64,000 bases of DNA. Source: Panax quinquefolius (taxonomy: Eukaryota > Streptophyta > Magnoliopsida > Apiales > Araliaceae). Every line of letters begins with the position of its first letter. Position 1 is the first letter of the stretch. The DNA is taken from assembly GCA_020205615.1 (NCBI GenBank), contig CM035171.1, positions 7,209,399 through 7,273,398 of the forward strand, in the 5' to 3' direction. This document shows, piece after piece, positions 11,765-22,055 of the stretch. The notes under the pieces were generated by a model. The model was not told where the DNA came from. It searched no databases and was given only the letters and a program-made list of their open reading frames with translations. Position numbers and translations under genes: made by a program.

Positions 11765-14246
11765 TTTACGTGGATTATGATGAAAGTCATAATAAAAGCA
11801 TTGGACTAATGAAAATCATGGGTATCGTGGTATTAGTAAGTGTTATAATGGGTTATGTTGGTTGGTATGTGAAAACATGAAAGTTTCTTAGAAATCACAA
11901 AGAGTTGAAAATCGATTTTGGTGAAAAAGCGTAACACGAAATTCAATTGACCATATCTCCTATTATATTTTGAATTTTTGAATGTGGTCAAGTCCTAGAG
12001 TTAGATCTATGAGTTACCTAACTAATCCAAGTGGAATTACTGGAAAAGGTGTTGTAGATTTTTGTGTGGACTGATTTTAGCAAAGGTGCAAAGCTGCAAA
12101 AACCGAAAAAAGCTTCTGCCATGATTTTAGAGAGGCTGTTTCGGCCACTTAAATTATGAGAAAAATTCTGGCCTTTTTGGGATATGAAAGTATATGGTAT
12201 AAGGAACATCCTGTCCAAAAATGAGCTCATTCTGACTTAAAATGAGCAAGTTATGACCATTTCAATATTTAGGTTTTAAATGAAAAGCGCTATATACTTA
12301 GTTCTATAACTCCGATGACCATGAAATTTAAACTGGAAGCTCACGTTAACATGGGTAAGGTCCTGTCAAGATTTGGGAATTTTTTGGAGTTAAACTTGAG
12401 GTAGCTAATTTCTTAAGGAATTAATTAGGAATTGATTTTTGAAAAATAGTAAATGAATTTTAAAAATTCCGAGAAAAATATATTTTCATCATGGGACTAT
12501 ATTATGCTAAATCCAAGAAAAGAAATATTTTTGGGACTGATTTGGTATTTTTCATGAAAATAGTTTAGTTACGAACATATGAGTTAAATATTTTATATGT
12601 GAAGTAACAAAGTTGAAAATAGGATTTTATGGCTAGAGGATCCTATATAGAATATATGCATATTTTTTGATGAGGGATTTGATAATTGGTGATGATATCT
12701 TATGAGTATGGCATTTTTGAATGATTAAATGCATTATATGGTAAAGCGTAAACAATTGAGATAAATTGTTTATAAATTTAAGAAGTGATTAAAATATTGT
12801 TGTAATATTAATGATATTAGATTATGAGATTATTAAGTGATTGATAACATGGGGATATTCTTGAATCTGGATAAATTATATTATAAATGTTTAATATTTA
12901 TCCTTTATCTCATTTGATTGATTCTTTATATCATTATCCTCATGTTTATATTATGTTGAAAGTCATCTACGTGGCTCATGAGTGCGTATAGATGGACTTG
13001 TTATGATTATGACCGAGGATTGTTAGGTATAATCATAATCGTAATTGAAAACACAATTATCTTTGGTAGTAGTGCATGGATAATTTGTGGTCGTGATACT
13101 TAATGAATACACGATTATCTTTGGGTAGTAGTGCATGGATAATTTGTGGTCGTGATATTAATGAATACCACGATTATCTTTGGTAGTAGTGCATGGATAA
13201 TTAAGTGGTGCGTGATATTAATGAATACACAATTATCTTTGGTAGTAGTGCATGGATAATTTGTGGTGCGCGATCTTAATGAATACACGATTATCTTTGG
13301 TAGTAGTGCATGGATAATTAAATGGTCGTAATCTTAATGAATACACAATTATCTTTGGTAGTAGTGCATGGATAATTTGTGGTCGTGATATCTAATGAAT
13401 ACACGATTATCTTTGGCCATAGTGCATGGATAATTAGTGGTCGTGTGATCTTAATGAATACACAATTATCTTTGGTAGTAGTGCATGGATAATTTGTGGT
13501 CGTGATACTAATGAATACGATTATCTTTGGTAGTAGTGCATGGATAATTAAGTGGTCGTGATACTAATGAATACACAATTATCTTTGGTAGTAGTGCATG
13601 GATAATTTGTGGTCGTGATCTTAATGAATACACAATTATCTTTGGTAGTAGTGCATGGATAATTTATGGTCGTGATACTAATGAATACACGATTATCTTT
13701 GGTAGTAGTGCATGGATAATTAAGTGGTGCGTGATACTTAATGAATACGATTATCTTTGGTAGTAGTGCATGGATAATTTGTGGTCGTGATACTTAATGA
13801 ATACACGATTATCTTTGGTAGTAGTGCATGGATAATTCGTGGTCGTGATCTTAATGAATATCCTTGGCACGTAGTGCGGGGATGATTCGATGATGTGGAT
13901 TAATTATTGAAATGAGTCTCAACAATGAAATATTAATTCATGGATGTGGTAAAAAGTCATCTTTGGTAGTAGTGCATTGATGGACTTGGTATGATTATGA
14001 CCACGGATTATTCGGTATAATCATGGCCAGTAATTGAAAACACGAATATCCTTGGCGATGGTGCATCGATAATTAAGTGGTCGTGATACTATTAAAATTG
14101 CGTCTCGGCATTATTGGTTTTACTGATTGTATATCTTTGGCTGTAGTGGAAAGATGAATTGTTAATGAATATCTTTGGTAGGATTGCAAAGATGAATTTA
14201 ATGTTTTCAACGATAAAGGTATTTAAGGTATCTTCACTTCTCATAC
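11765..14246 (+). mobile_element. LTR-derived segment of a divergent chromovirus inside the outer element
   Basis: The outer element should hold integrase here and does not. From about 12895 the segment matches the LTR interior (compare 2440-2790): tcctcatgtttatatt, then gattatgaccgaggat. It then expands into the tandem array at 13049-13860. The first 1.1 kb has no recognised coding content and may be LTR sequence of a related subfamily. A ~45-bp stub of the pol 3' end follows at 14247-14291. I could not find its exact termini or a target duplication. Confidence 0.45.
13049..13860 (+). repeat. Tandem array, 14 units of about 59 bp
   Basis: Each unit contains attatctttggtagtagtgc, then atggataattTGTGG or AAGTGG, then a tcgtgat and taatgaatac part. 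Fourteen units can be counted from the atctttgg landmarks. Two alternating forms are visible (aatttgtgg and aattaagtgg), which suggests growth by dimers. The ordinary LTRs of the family hold only two or three decayed copies at the same place. It has no coding potential. Confidence 0.85.
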
Positions 14247-14291
14247 GTGTAGTCGTACCCTAATTTGGCGAAATTCCATAAGGAGGGAGAT

Positions 14292-16704
14292 TGTGAGACC
14301 CCAGATTTTATCAATAAAGATTTAAATTTTGTCAAAATAATTTTTAATATTATGGTGTGAATTTAAGATAATATTATAGTTGTGGGTAGTATTTATAAAT
14401 TTTGCAAAAGTATCAAGTGGTTATATTATATTCGATTGGTGGGGAATATTCGGTTTAGCGAGGGAATATTAGTACAACGGCTCAATCATTGGTGGACCTC
14501 AGCAATGTATTATTGTCGGATTGAAAAACGACAAAAATATTTTATTAAAATAACGACGGAAGTTTTACTGGTTGATCTTGTTGAACTACTCGGTAGTAAA
14601 AAATGCGATGTCGTGTGGTTGCATAGTAGCACACGGTATTGATTATTGATCTTATGTGAGAAGTCACTCGGTTTGATTCCATTATTATCGATTAATAATA
14701 TGAATTATTATAGCGATAATGACGTTTTTGTTTTATTAGTATTATTAACGTAATAAAAGCGAAACATCTTTTATATAAAATAGAATACTTTATTAAAGTT
14801 ATTACATAAATAGAATATATTATATTTTATTATGCATAGTGTTGCATAGTGTTTTGCATAGTATTTTTGCGTAGTGTTGCATAGTGTTTGCATAGTAAAA
14901 TGTTTTTATATAAATAGAATATATGATATTTTATTTAAAAGATTTTGCTTTAAATATGGATAAAATCGATTAAAAGTAAATCAATGCGGACCGATCATGG
15001 ATTAATTACTATGCATTCTATTTTCCTATAAATAGAAGCTCATTCCTTCATTATTTTCTTACGAATTCACTTGAAACTCTAGAGAGAGATTATAGAGAGA
15101 AAGGTATATAGAGAAAATCTATAGAGAGAAAGAAGAAAAGTATTACGCTACTTCACTACTTCTATATTAGGTTCTTTTTACGGTAGGGGTGTTATTCTTT
15201 CTTCTTGATGAGAACTTACATTATTCCATTCATTATCATTCTGTTGGAATAACTTTTGTAAAGTGGTATACCTATACATAACTTTTGTATATGCGTCATA
15301 CCCTATACTTGGTGAAATCCTTATGTTATTCCATTCTTATTTATTACATTTGGAATAACTTTGTATCTGTGATTTACCTATACTTGGTGACATTCTTCTA
15401 TTATTACATTGGAACATCACATGCATGTGTTTTACACAGGACTGGTTCCGCCTTTATTATTACATTGGAACATCACATGCGTGTGTTTTACGGGATTTGG
15501 TTCCGTCTTTATCATTCTCTTGGAATATCTATCACATGTGTTTTACAGGATCTGGTTCCATCTTTATTATTACATTGGAACATCACAGTGATTGTGAATT
15601 TCACGACACAGTTCCGTTATTATTATTACATTGGAATAACTTTGTCCATGCAATCTGCGCATGCATGGTGATTTCTTTTGTTATTCCATTCTTTATTATA
15701 CCCGGTTGGTTAAAAACTTTGACTTATTCTCCATGAAATTAGTGGAATATCCTTGATATTTGCGTTTCATCGATATCTTTTCATGGAAATATTCTTACGA
15801 TCATTCTTGAATTTTACTCTACAAAAGCGATATCGTGTTGACAATTTGGACGTTAATAATTCATGGATTAAATAATTCTTGAACTTGTTTTATTGAATTG
15901 TTATGTCATTGTCATCATCCTCATGATATATTATGTTATCTTTGGCTTTACGTGCATAGATGAACTTAGTATGATTATGACCGAGGATCATTCGGTATAA
16001 TCATGGCTTGTTATAAATGATGTAATAAAAGTCCTCGATGGCTGTGTAATGTAGTGATGGATAGTTTTTGGTATGATTATGACCGGGGGTGATTCGGTAT
16101 AGTCATGACCATTGATAATTTGATGAAAATCCTTGGCCAAGTGATGCGGGGATGATTAGATGTGGTGGTTTATTTATTAAAATGAGTCTCGGTGATAAAA
16201 AATTGATGAAAACCTTTTAAAACCTAAAAGATAGTAGATTTTATTCTCTCTTGACTCTTTTAATGGATTGCATATTCAATTATGCAGTTAAACTGGTTGT
16301 CTATTGTATTTTATCGGTTTAACACTTTGTTGAAGGCTAATGATAATTTATTACTGCATTATCTTAGTCATAATATTTCTTCTTTGGGCTAGTTGAGCTC
16401 ACCCTTTTCTTTCCTTTGTTCTCTTGAAAATGAGAACATAGGCGGAGACAGAGTCGGGGAATGGAGTAATGGTCGAGAGGGATAGCATTAGTAGTCCTCA
16501 CTATTACGTGAAATAGTGTGATAATAGTTGTAATGAGGACTCCTTTTGAGTTTGTATAATATCTAGTAGACAATATTTGTATTCAAACTCACGGTTTATG
16601 TCGTATTGTACACGACGAGTTAGGTTAATAAGTTGTATTTGAATTTATGTACCATGTAAGTGGCGACCCAAGATGGGGCGTATACCTAATTTTAGGCGTC
16701 CACA
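14292..16704 (+). repeat. 3' LTR of the outer chromovirus
   Basis: It starts tgtgagaccccag just after a remnant of the pol 3' end (gaaattccataaggaggga at 14265-14284, equivalent to 8081-8104). It ends ggcgtccaca. Its terminal marks match the LTR tail at 1-233 rather than the inner LTRs. It has the same TATA core, near 15026, and the same leader repeats. Confidence 0.8.
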
Positions 16705-16708
16705 ATCT

Positions 16709-16917
16709 GGTGTCCCATTAAGCGAAATTTGGAGTTGATTGATTCAGTTCAAAGGCTAGGGCTGAAGTATCATTTCGAGAAGGAGATAAAAAAAGCGTTT
16801 GATACTATTTATAATGCCAATGCGATGCTGATGATGATGCGTGGTTATATAGTGATCTCATCTACTGACCCTCCGATTTAGGCTCTTTCGACAACATGGT
16901 TACGAGGTACCCCAAGG
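16709..16917 (+). pseudogene. Terpene synthase exon 2 fragment stranded between retrotransposons
   Basis: About 209 bp align to the end of exon 2 of the terpene synthase genes at 26887 and 31551, from ggtgtcccatt to gaggtaccccaagg. It is closer to the first copy (it shares taatgccaatgc and ggttatatagtg). Small indels break the frame. The left edge is a few bases from the chromovirus LTR end. The right edge falls within one or two bases of the exon-intron boundary, and Tat gag sequence starts there. It is either the relic of a third tandem TPS gene or a captured fragment. Confidence 0.85.
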
Positions 16918-16926
16918 GCTGTTATC

Positions 16927-17622
16927 TTGGATCAGATTAATAATCAACCTATCTTCGAGCCACCTCGAGATAACATTAAGCCTGGAAAAGGAAATTCTCG
17001 TAAATATTGTGACTATCATCAAGCTTTGGGTCACGATACGAATGACTGTGCAAGTTTGAAAGATTTCATTGAAAGGAAGGTACAAGGTGGGGCTTTAGTT
17101 CGATATGTGGTACGCGAGCAGAATCAACAAACGAGGATAGAGGGCACATTCGAGCGGCTCGGCCCGATTCGGCCAGGTGTTGCCGGCTCCGGCCCGGCCA
17201 AAGAAAGTAGTAGTAGATGTCATCACTGGGGAACTTCCGGTAAACTTGTTGGAAAGAAGCATCAAAGTTATCTGGATTCAGTCATGTCGGTGGAGGGTAC
17301 CCTCCCGAAGACTGACAGACTTTATCCAGGAACGGTAATCTCCTTCTCAGATGAGCATTACCCTTCGGAAACCATCGAACCACATGAAGGATCATTGGTG
17401 GTGACTGCACATGTTGGTTCGGTAGATATGAAGCGAATGATGATCGATAATGGGTTGTATGTGGATATCCTATATGCCCATGCTTATCAGAGGATGAATC
17501 TTGATGGGCAGAAGATGGAAATCGGGCAGGAGGTTCCTTTATATGGCTTCAACAACGATCCAGTCAAGGTGGCTGGAACCATCGAGCTGTCGGTCATCTT
17601 CGGACGGCCCCCCAGCAGGTAG
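16927..17622 (+). pseudogene. Tat element gag C-terminus and protease
   Basis: An open stretch of 231 codons. Residues 19-50 or so hold the Tat-type gag end (KYCDYHQALGHDTNDC, a CCHC-like cluster, then LKDFIERKVQGG). The second half is the retropepsin region with TAHVGSVDMKRMMIDNG, where the DNG stands where DTG or DNG is usual, then DILYAHAYQRMNL. The frame breaks in the late protease, near the PPS stop at 17622. The start of gag is lost to truncation. Confidence 0.75.
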
Positions 17623-17763
17623 AAATTATTTGCAAATTTTATGTTGTACATGTAGATTCCGCTTATAATGCTATCTTGGGAAGGCCTACTTTAAGCGCTT
17701 TACTGTTGTAACCCGAATCCTCATTTCAAAATCAAATTTCCTACGGCTCATGGGGTTGGAGAG

Positions 17764-18980
17764 GTGAAAGGAGATTTGGACCTGGCCAGAAGATGTTATA
17801 GAAATGCCGTGATTACTTCGGGAGTGGGGGTATCGAAGCAAAAGCAGACCATGGCAATAGAGATCGAACCCTTCACTGAGAGTAGTTCAGAGCCGTTGGT
17901 CATCCTAGCTGAAGAAACAGAGGAGATAGAGCTCATCCCCAGCAAGGCAAACAAGATAGTGAAAATAGGTTCGGGTCTGCCGGAACCTCTCAAGACGAAC
18001 CTCATGGAACTCCTGCGATGCTATATTGACATCTTCGCATGTGAACCTCAAGATATGCCTCCTGAGCAGGGATATTGCTGAGCATCGGTTGGAAGTGGAC
18101 CCGTCAAAGAAGCCAGTTCGACAGAAGAGGATGATCTTTGCACCTGAGCGCCAACGGATCATCGATGAAGAGATTACAAAAGCTGTTGGCGGTGACTTCA
18201 TCTTTGAGATCGACTACCCGCGATGGATGGCAAATGTAGTGCTTGGTCCGAAGCGAAGCGGGGAAATGGCGATGCTGCATCGACTATACCGATCTGAACA
18301 AAGCTTGTCCAAAGGATTTCTACCGCCTGCCCCATCGATCGACTTTCATTGATGCCACTTCGGGGTATGCTTTGTTGAGCTTCATGGATGTATTCTCTGG
18401 ATATCATCAGATTTCCATGTGTAAAGAGGATATACCGAAGATGACGTTCATTACACATCGTTTGGTATATGCCTATAAGAAAATGACCTTCGGCCTCATC
18501 TATGCTGGAGCCACATACGAGAGGATGATGAACTATGTCTTCAGATATCAACTGGGCAAGAATATGGAGGTGTACGTGGATGACATGATTGTCAAAAGCA
18601 TGCTGGTGCATAAACATCTGGATGATTTGGAAGAATGCTTTCAGACGGTTCTCCACCACAAATTGAGACTGAATCCTGCTAAGTGCACCTTCGGATTAGG
18701 GGTTGACAAGTTTTTGGGTTATCTTGTCAGCGAGAGGGGAATTGAAGCCAATCCATAAAAAATTCAAGCGATCCTGAACATGAAAACTCCTCAGTCATTT
18801 AAAGATGTTCAACATCTGACTGGAAGAATTGCAGCTTTGAGGAGGTTCATGTCCAAGTCGGCAGAAAGATGTTTGCCATTTTTGATCGTTGAAAGGGTAG
18901 AAGAATGCAAAGGCGTTCCAATGAACTTCGGAGTGTGAGGACGCCTTTCAGAGCATCAAGTCCTACTTATCTTCGGCGCC
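17764..18980 (+). pseudogene. Tat element reverse transcriptase remnant
   Basis: RT blocks are seen in order across three frames: KPVRQKRMIFAPERQRIIDE (18107-18166), CCIDYTDLNKACPKDFY (18270-18320), FMDVFSGYHQI (18383-18415), then the catalytic YVDDMIVKS at 18574-18600. The piece at 18243-18758 is open for 171 codons. Two frameshifts and a stop after GIEANP break the polyprotein. In an intact element this enzyme copies the RNA into DNA in cytoplasmic particles. Confidence 0.8.
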
Positions 18981-18984
18981 TTTA

Positions 18985-19860
18985 TTGGGGAAGCCCGCTC
19001 TTGCTGAGCCTCTATATTTGTACTTAGCAGCTAGTTCGTTGGCAGTAGGAGCAGTTTTGGAGCGTGAAGTTGGGGGTAAGCATCACCCGGTTTATTATGT
19101 AAGCCATGTCCTTCGGGATGTTGAAACAAGGTACCCAAACATTGAAAAATTTGCTTTTGCTTTAATAACTGCTAGTCGAAAGCTTAGGCAATAATTCCAG
19201 GGTAGATTGGTAATAGTATACCTGATCACCGTTGAAGAAGATTATGGGCGCGACTTGAGGTATCGGGGAGATTAGCTGCATGGACGATGGAGTTGTCCCA
19301 ATTTTTCATTGAATATCATCCCCGAACCGCCATCATGATGGGAAGGCTTTGGCTGATTTTGTAATTGAATGTTCGTTTTCTCGTCGATGAAGGCGTGGCG
19401 GTGAAGGATCTCGACAGAAGCGATTCACGATCCTTGAATGAAGCGAGTTCATGGACGCTATATGCAAACGGGTCTTCTACTACGGACATCAGTGGAGCAA
19501 AAATTATTCTGACGAGTCCGTAGGGATTCAAAGTGTAACAGGCCATCAGATTTCAGTTCAAAGCGACAAACAACGAAGTTGAGTATGAGGATGTACTCGC
19601 AGGGTTACGACTAGCGAAGAGTCTTGAAGTGTAGAGAATAGTCATCTTCAGCGATTCTCAGTTAGTCGTTAAACAACTCTCTGGAGATTACGAAGCTCGA
19701 GGCCCAAGAATGATCAAGTATTTGGCAGAATTAAAAGAACGGCTTCAGTATTTCCAATCCTACGAGTTTCAGGGGGTCGAACGTAATAACAATTCCATTG
19801 CTGATACACTCTCCAAATTAGCCACTACGGATGTTAACATTTTTGATGGGTCGGTTTACT
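18985..19860 (+). pseudogene. Tat element dual RNase H (retroviral-type plus archaeal-type)
   Basis: 18985-19194 is the standard RNase H end (LYLYLAASSLAVGAVLEREV, then HPVYYVSHVL, RYPNIEKFAFALI). A connecting segment follows, then a second RNase H at about 19440-19850, with WTLYANGSSTTDISGA, FKATNNEVEYE, FSDSQLVVKQLSGDYEARGP and ADTLSKLA-like ends. The archaeal-type second domain is a hallmark of the Tat lineage. Several stops interrupt both parts. Confidence 0.75.
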
Positions 19861-20049
19861 TAGAAATTTTGCAACATCCTAGTGTTCATCAGGAATCGGT
19901 AATGTGCGTTGACCGAACTAACTGCTGGTTGACTCCATATTTGGAGTATCTGGCAGATGGCGTCTTACCTTCAGATCGGATGCTAGCCAAGAAAATCAAG
20001 TACAAGAGTGCTAATTTTGTTCTGATTGATGGGGATCTATTCTGAAGAG

Positions 20050-21053
20050 CTTTCTCGTCTCCACTACTGAAATGTTTGACTCCATCTGAAGCCGAATATG
20101 CTCTCTGAGATGTACATGAAGGCATCTGTGGCGACCATATGGCTGCTAAGTCATTAGCCTATAAAGTACTTTGTCAGGGGTATTATTGGCCTACCATATT
20201 CAAGGAAGCGACTGAGTACGTCAAGAAGTGCGAGAAGTGTCAACTCAACAGTCCAATACCACATCAGCCACCAGAAGAGCTATACTCGATCTTATCTCCT
20301 ATACCTTTCGCTATTTGGGGGGTTGATATACTGGGTCCACTACCGAAAGCAAATGGTCAAGTTAGTTTTGTTATAGTTGCCATCGACTATATGACCAAAT
20401 GGGTAGAAGCAAAGCCATTTAGGTTAATAACAGAACATGAATGCTTGAAATTTTTGAGAGAATCAGTAGTATTTCGATTCGGAATTCCTAAGGTGGTAAT
20501 ATCGGACAATGGGCGTCAGTTTGTTGGATCGAAATTTGAAGCATTTTTGACAGAACTGGGGGTCCATCACAGAAAGACTTCAGTGGCTCATCCTCAGTCA
20601 AATGGACAAGTCGAAGTGACCAATAGAACACTGCTGAATGGGATCAAGCGCAGATTGGACGAAGCGAGGAAGATGGCGGAAAGAGTCGCTTTTCGAGTGT
20701 TATGGGCTTATCGGACTACTCAGGGACTACTGACGAGGATTCACCTTTTAGGCGGCCTATGGTAATGCGATGCCTTAGTCCCAGTTGAAATTGGATCTCC
20801 AAGTCTTCGAGTTAGTCAATTCAAAGAGATCTACAATGAAGAAGGACTGAAAGCCAATCTCGATTTGCTTGATGAAGTCAGAGAAATAGCCTTGGTTAAG
20901 CTAACAGCCTATCAACGGAGAGTAGCCAAGCATTACAACAAGGGGGTAAAGCTTTGCAGATTTGAAGTGGGAGATTTTGTTCTCAGGGAAGTCGAAACAT
21001 CTACACCTCAGAATTTGGGAAAGGCGATCTTAGAATCAGGAAGGACCGTATGA
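20050..21053 (+). pseudogene. Tat element integrase remnant
   Basis: The HHCC zinc-binding region (ICGDHMAAK ... CEKCQ) spans 20124-20240. The DDE core follows: WGVDILGPLP near 20318, ISDNGRQFVG near 20500 and QSNGQVEVTNR near 20596, giving the D, D and E positions. 20139-20765 is open for 208 codons. A frameshift after AYRTTQG precedes the linker and a C-terminal piece at 20865-21053 (FEVGDFVLR). All catalytic residues are visible, but the polyprotein is broken upstream and downstream. Confidence 0.8.
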
Positions 21054-21335
21054 AGTCACCGAAGTCTGCGGCCGGGACTTATCGGTTGAAGGCATTGGAT
21101 GGGTCAGCAATTAAAAATACTTGGCATGCTTAGAGTGAAGCAGGAAGTACTTTAAAAGTAAATACAATGGCATTACATCGAAAGTCTGTAAATATTTTTA
21201 TTATCATCAATAAAAGTTACCGTTTTCCTCAAACAAATCTTGTCTTCGTTACTGTTCAGTTCAGTGGTGTAAGGAGTTTCGGGAGGACTCGCTGACCATT
21301 CGATGGTAGCCTTCATGGCAGGTGGACCTTATGGG

Positions 21336-21705
21336 TTTGTCAGGCCCTGTGCGGTAGGCAAACGCCATCCTTAAGACGTTGTCAGACCCTACGTGGTAGG
21401 CAATCGTCGACCTTTAGACCTTGTCAGGCCCTTCGTGGTAGACAAGTGTTCTCCATAAGACGTTGCCAGGCCCTGCGTGGTAGGAAATCGTTGACCTTTA
21501 GACTTTTTCAGGCCCTTCGTGGTAGGCAAATGTCATCCCATGGGTTTGTTAGGCCCTTCGTGGTAGGCAAATGCTATCCTTCAAACCTTGTCAGGACCCT
21601 TCGTGGTAGGCAAGTGTCATTCTTTTAGATTTTGTCAGGTCCTTCGTGGTAGGCAAATGTCATCTTATGCAAGTTGTTAGGCTCTTCATGATAAACAAAA
21701 TTCCA
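21336..21705 (+). repeat. Nine-unit tandem repeat (~43 bp) after integrase
   Basis: Units read roughly ttgtcaggcccttcgtgg, taggcaaatgtcatcc and a variable ttagac part. Nine units are recognisable, the last degenerate. The array lies in the spacer between the end of pol and the antisense gene. The other Tat copy holds a different array at the same relative position (60890-61262). Confidence 0.8.
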
Positions 21706-22055
21706 ACGAAGCGGATCTATCTCACACTTCGGTAACGAATAAGTATTCCTTTACTTTATTACCTAGATTTTTTTTAAGTGTTGGGTTTAGAATGCCTCAT
21801 TCTTTAAACTTTATTTTATCTGTTATACGATGTGCCCAGTTGTTGATTAATAGTTTAAGTTAAGTTCACGAAGAGCTTGTACATTTTTCAAAGTCATTAA
21901 TATTGAAGTATTGGCAAAAAGTAACTACACCGAAGTTATATAGAATAAACCCGTATTTCGTTCATATATTATCGGTTACAACAACGATAAAAAGCAAAGT
22001 TCCTTTTACAAGACATCCTATAAACTAAAATAAAAAACATCGGACTCAGTAGCCT

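Noticed and set aside
13049..13860. A regularly spaced repeat array that could suggest a CRISPR locus
   Set aside because: The units are contiguous, with no unique spacers, and match LTR sequence in a plant genome. It is a tandem repeat.
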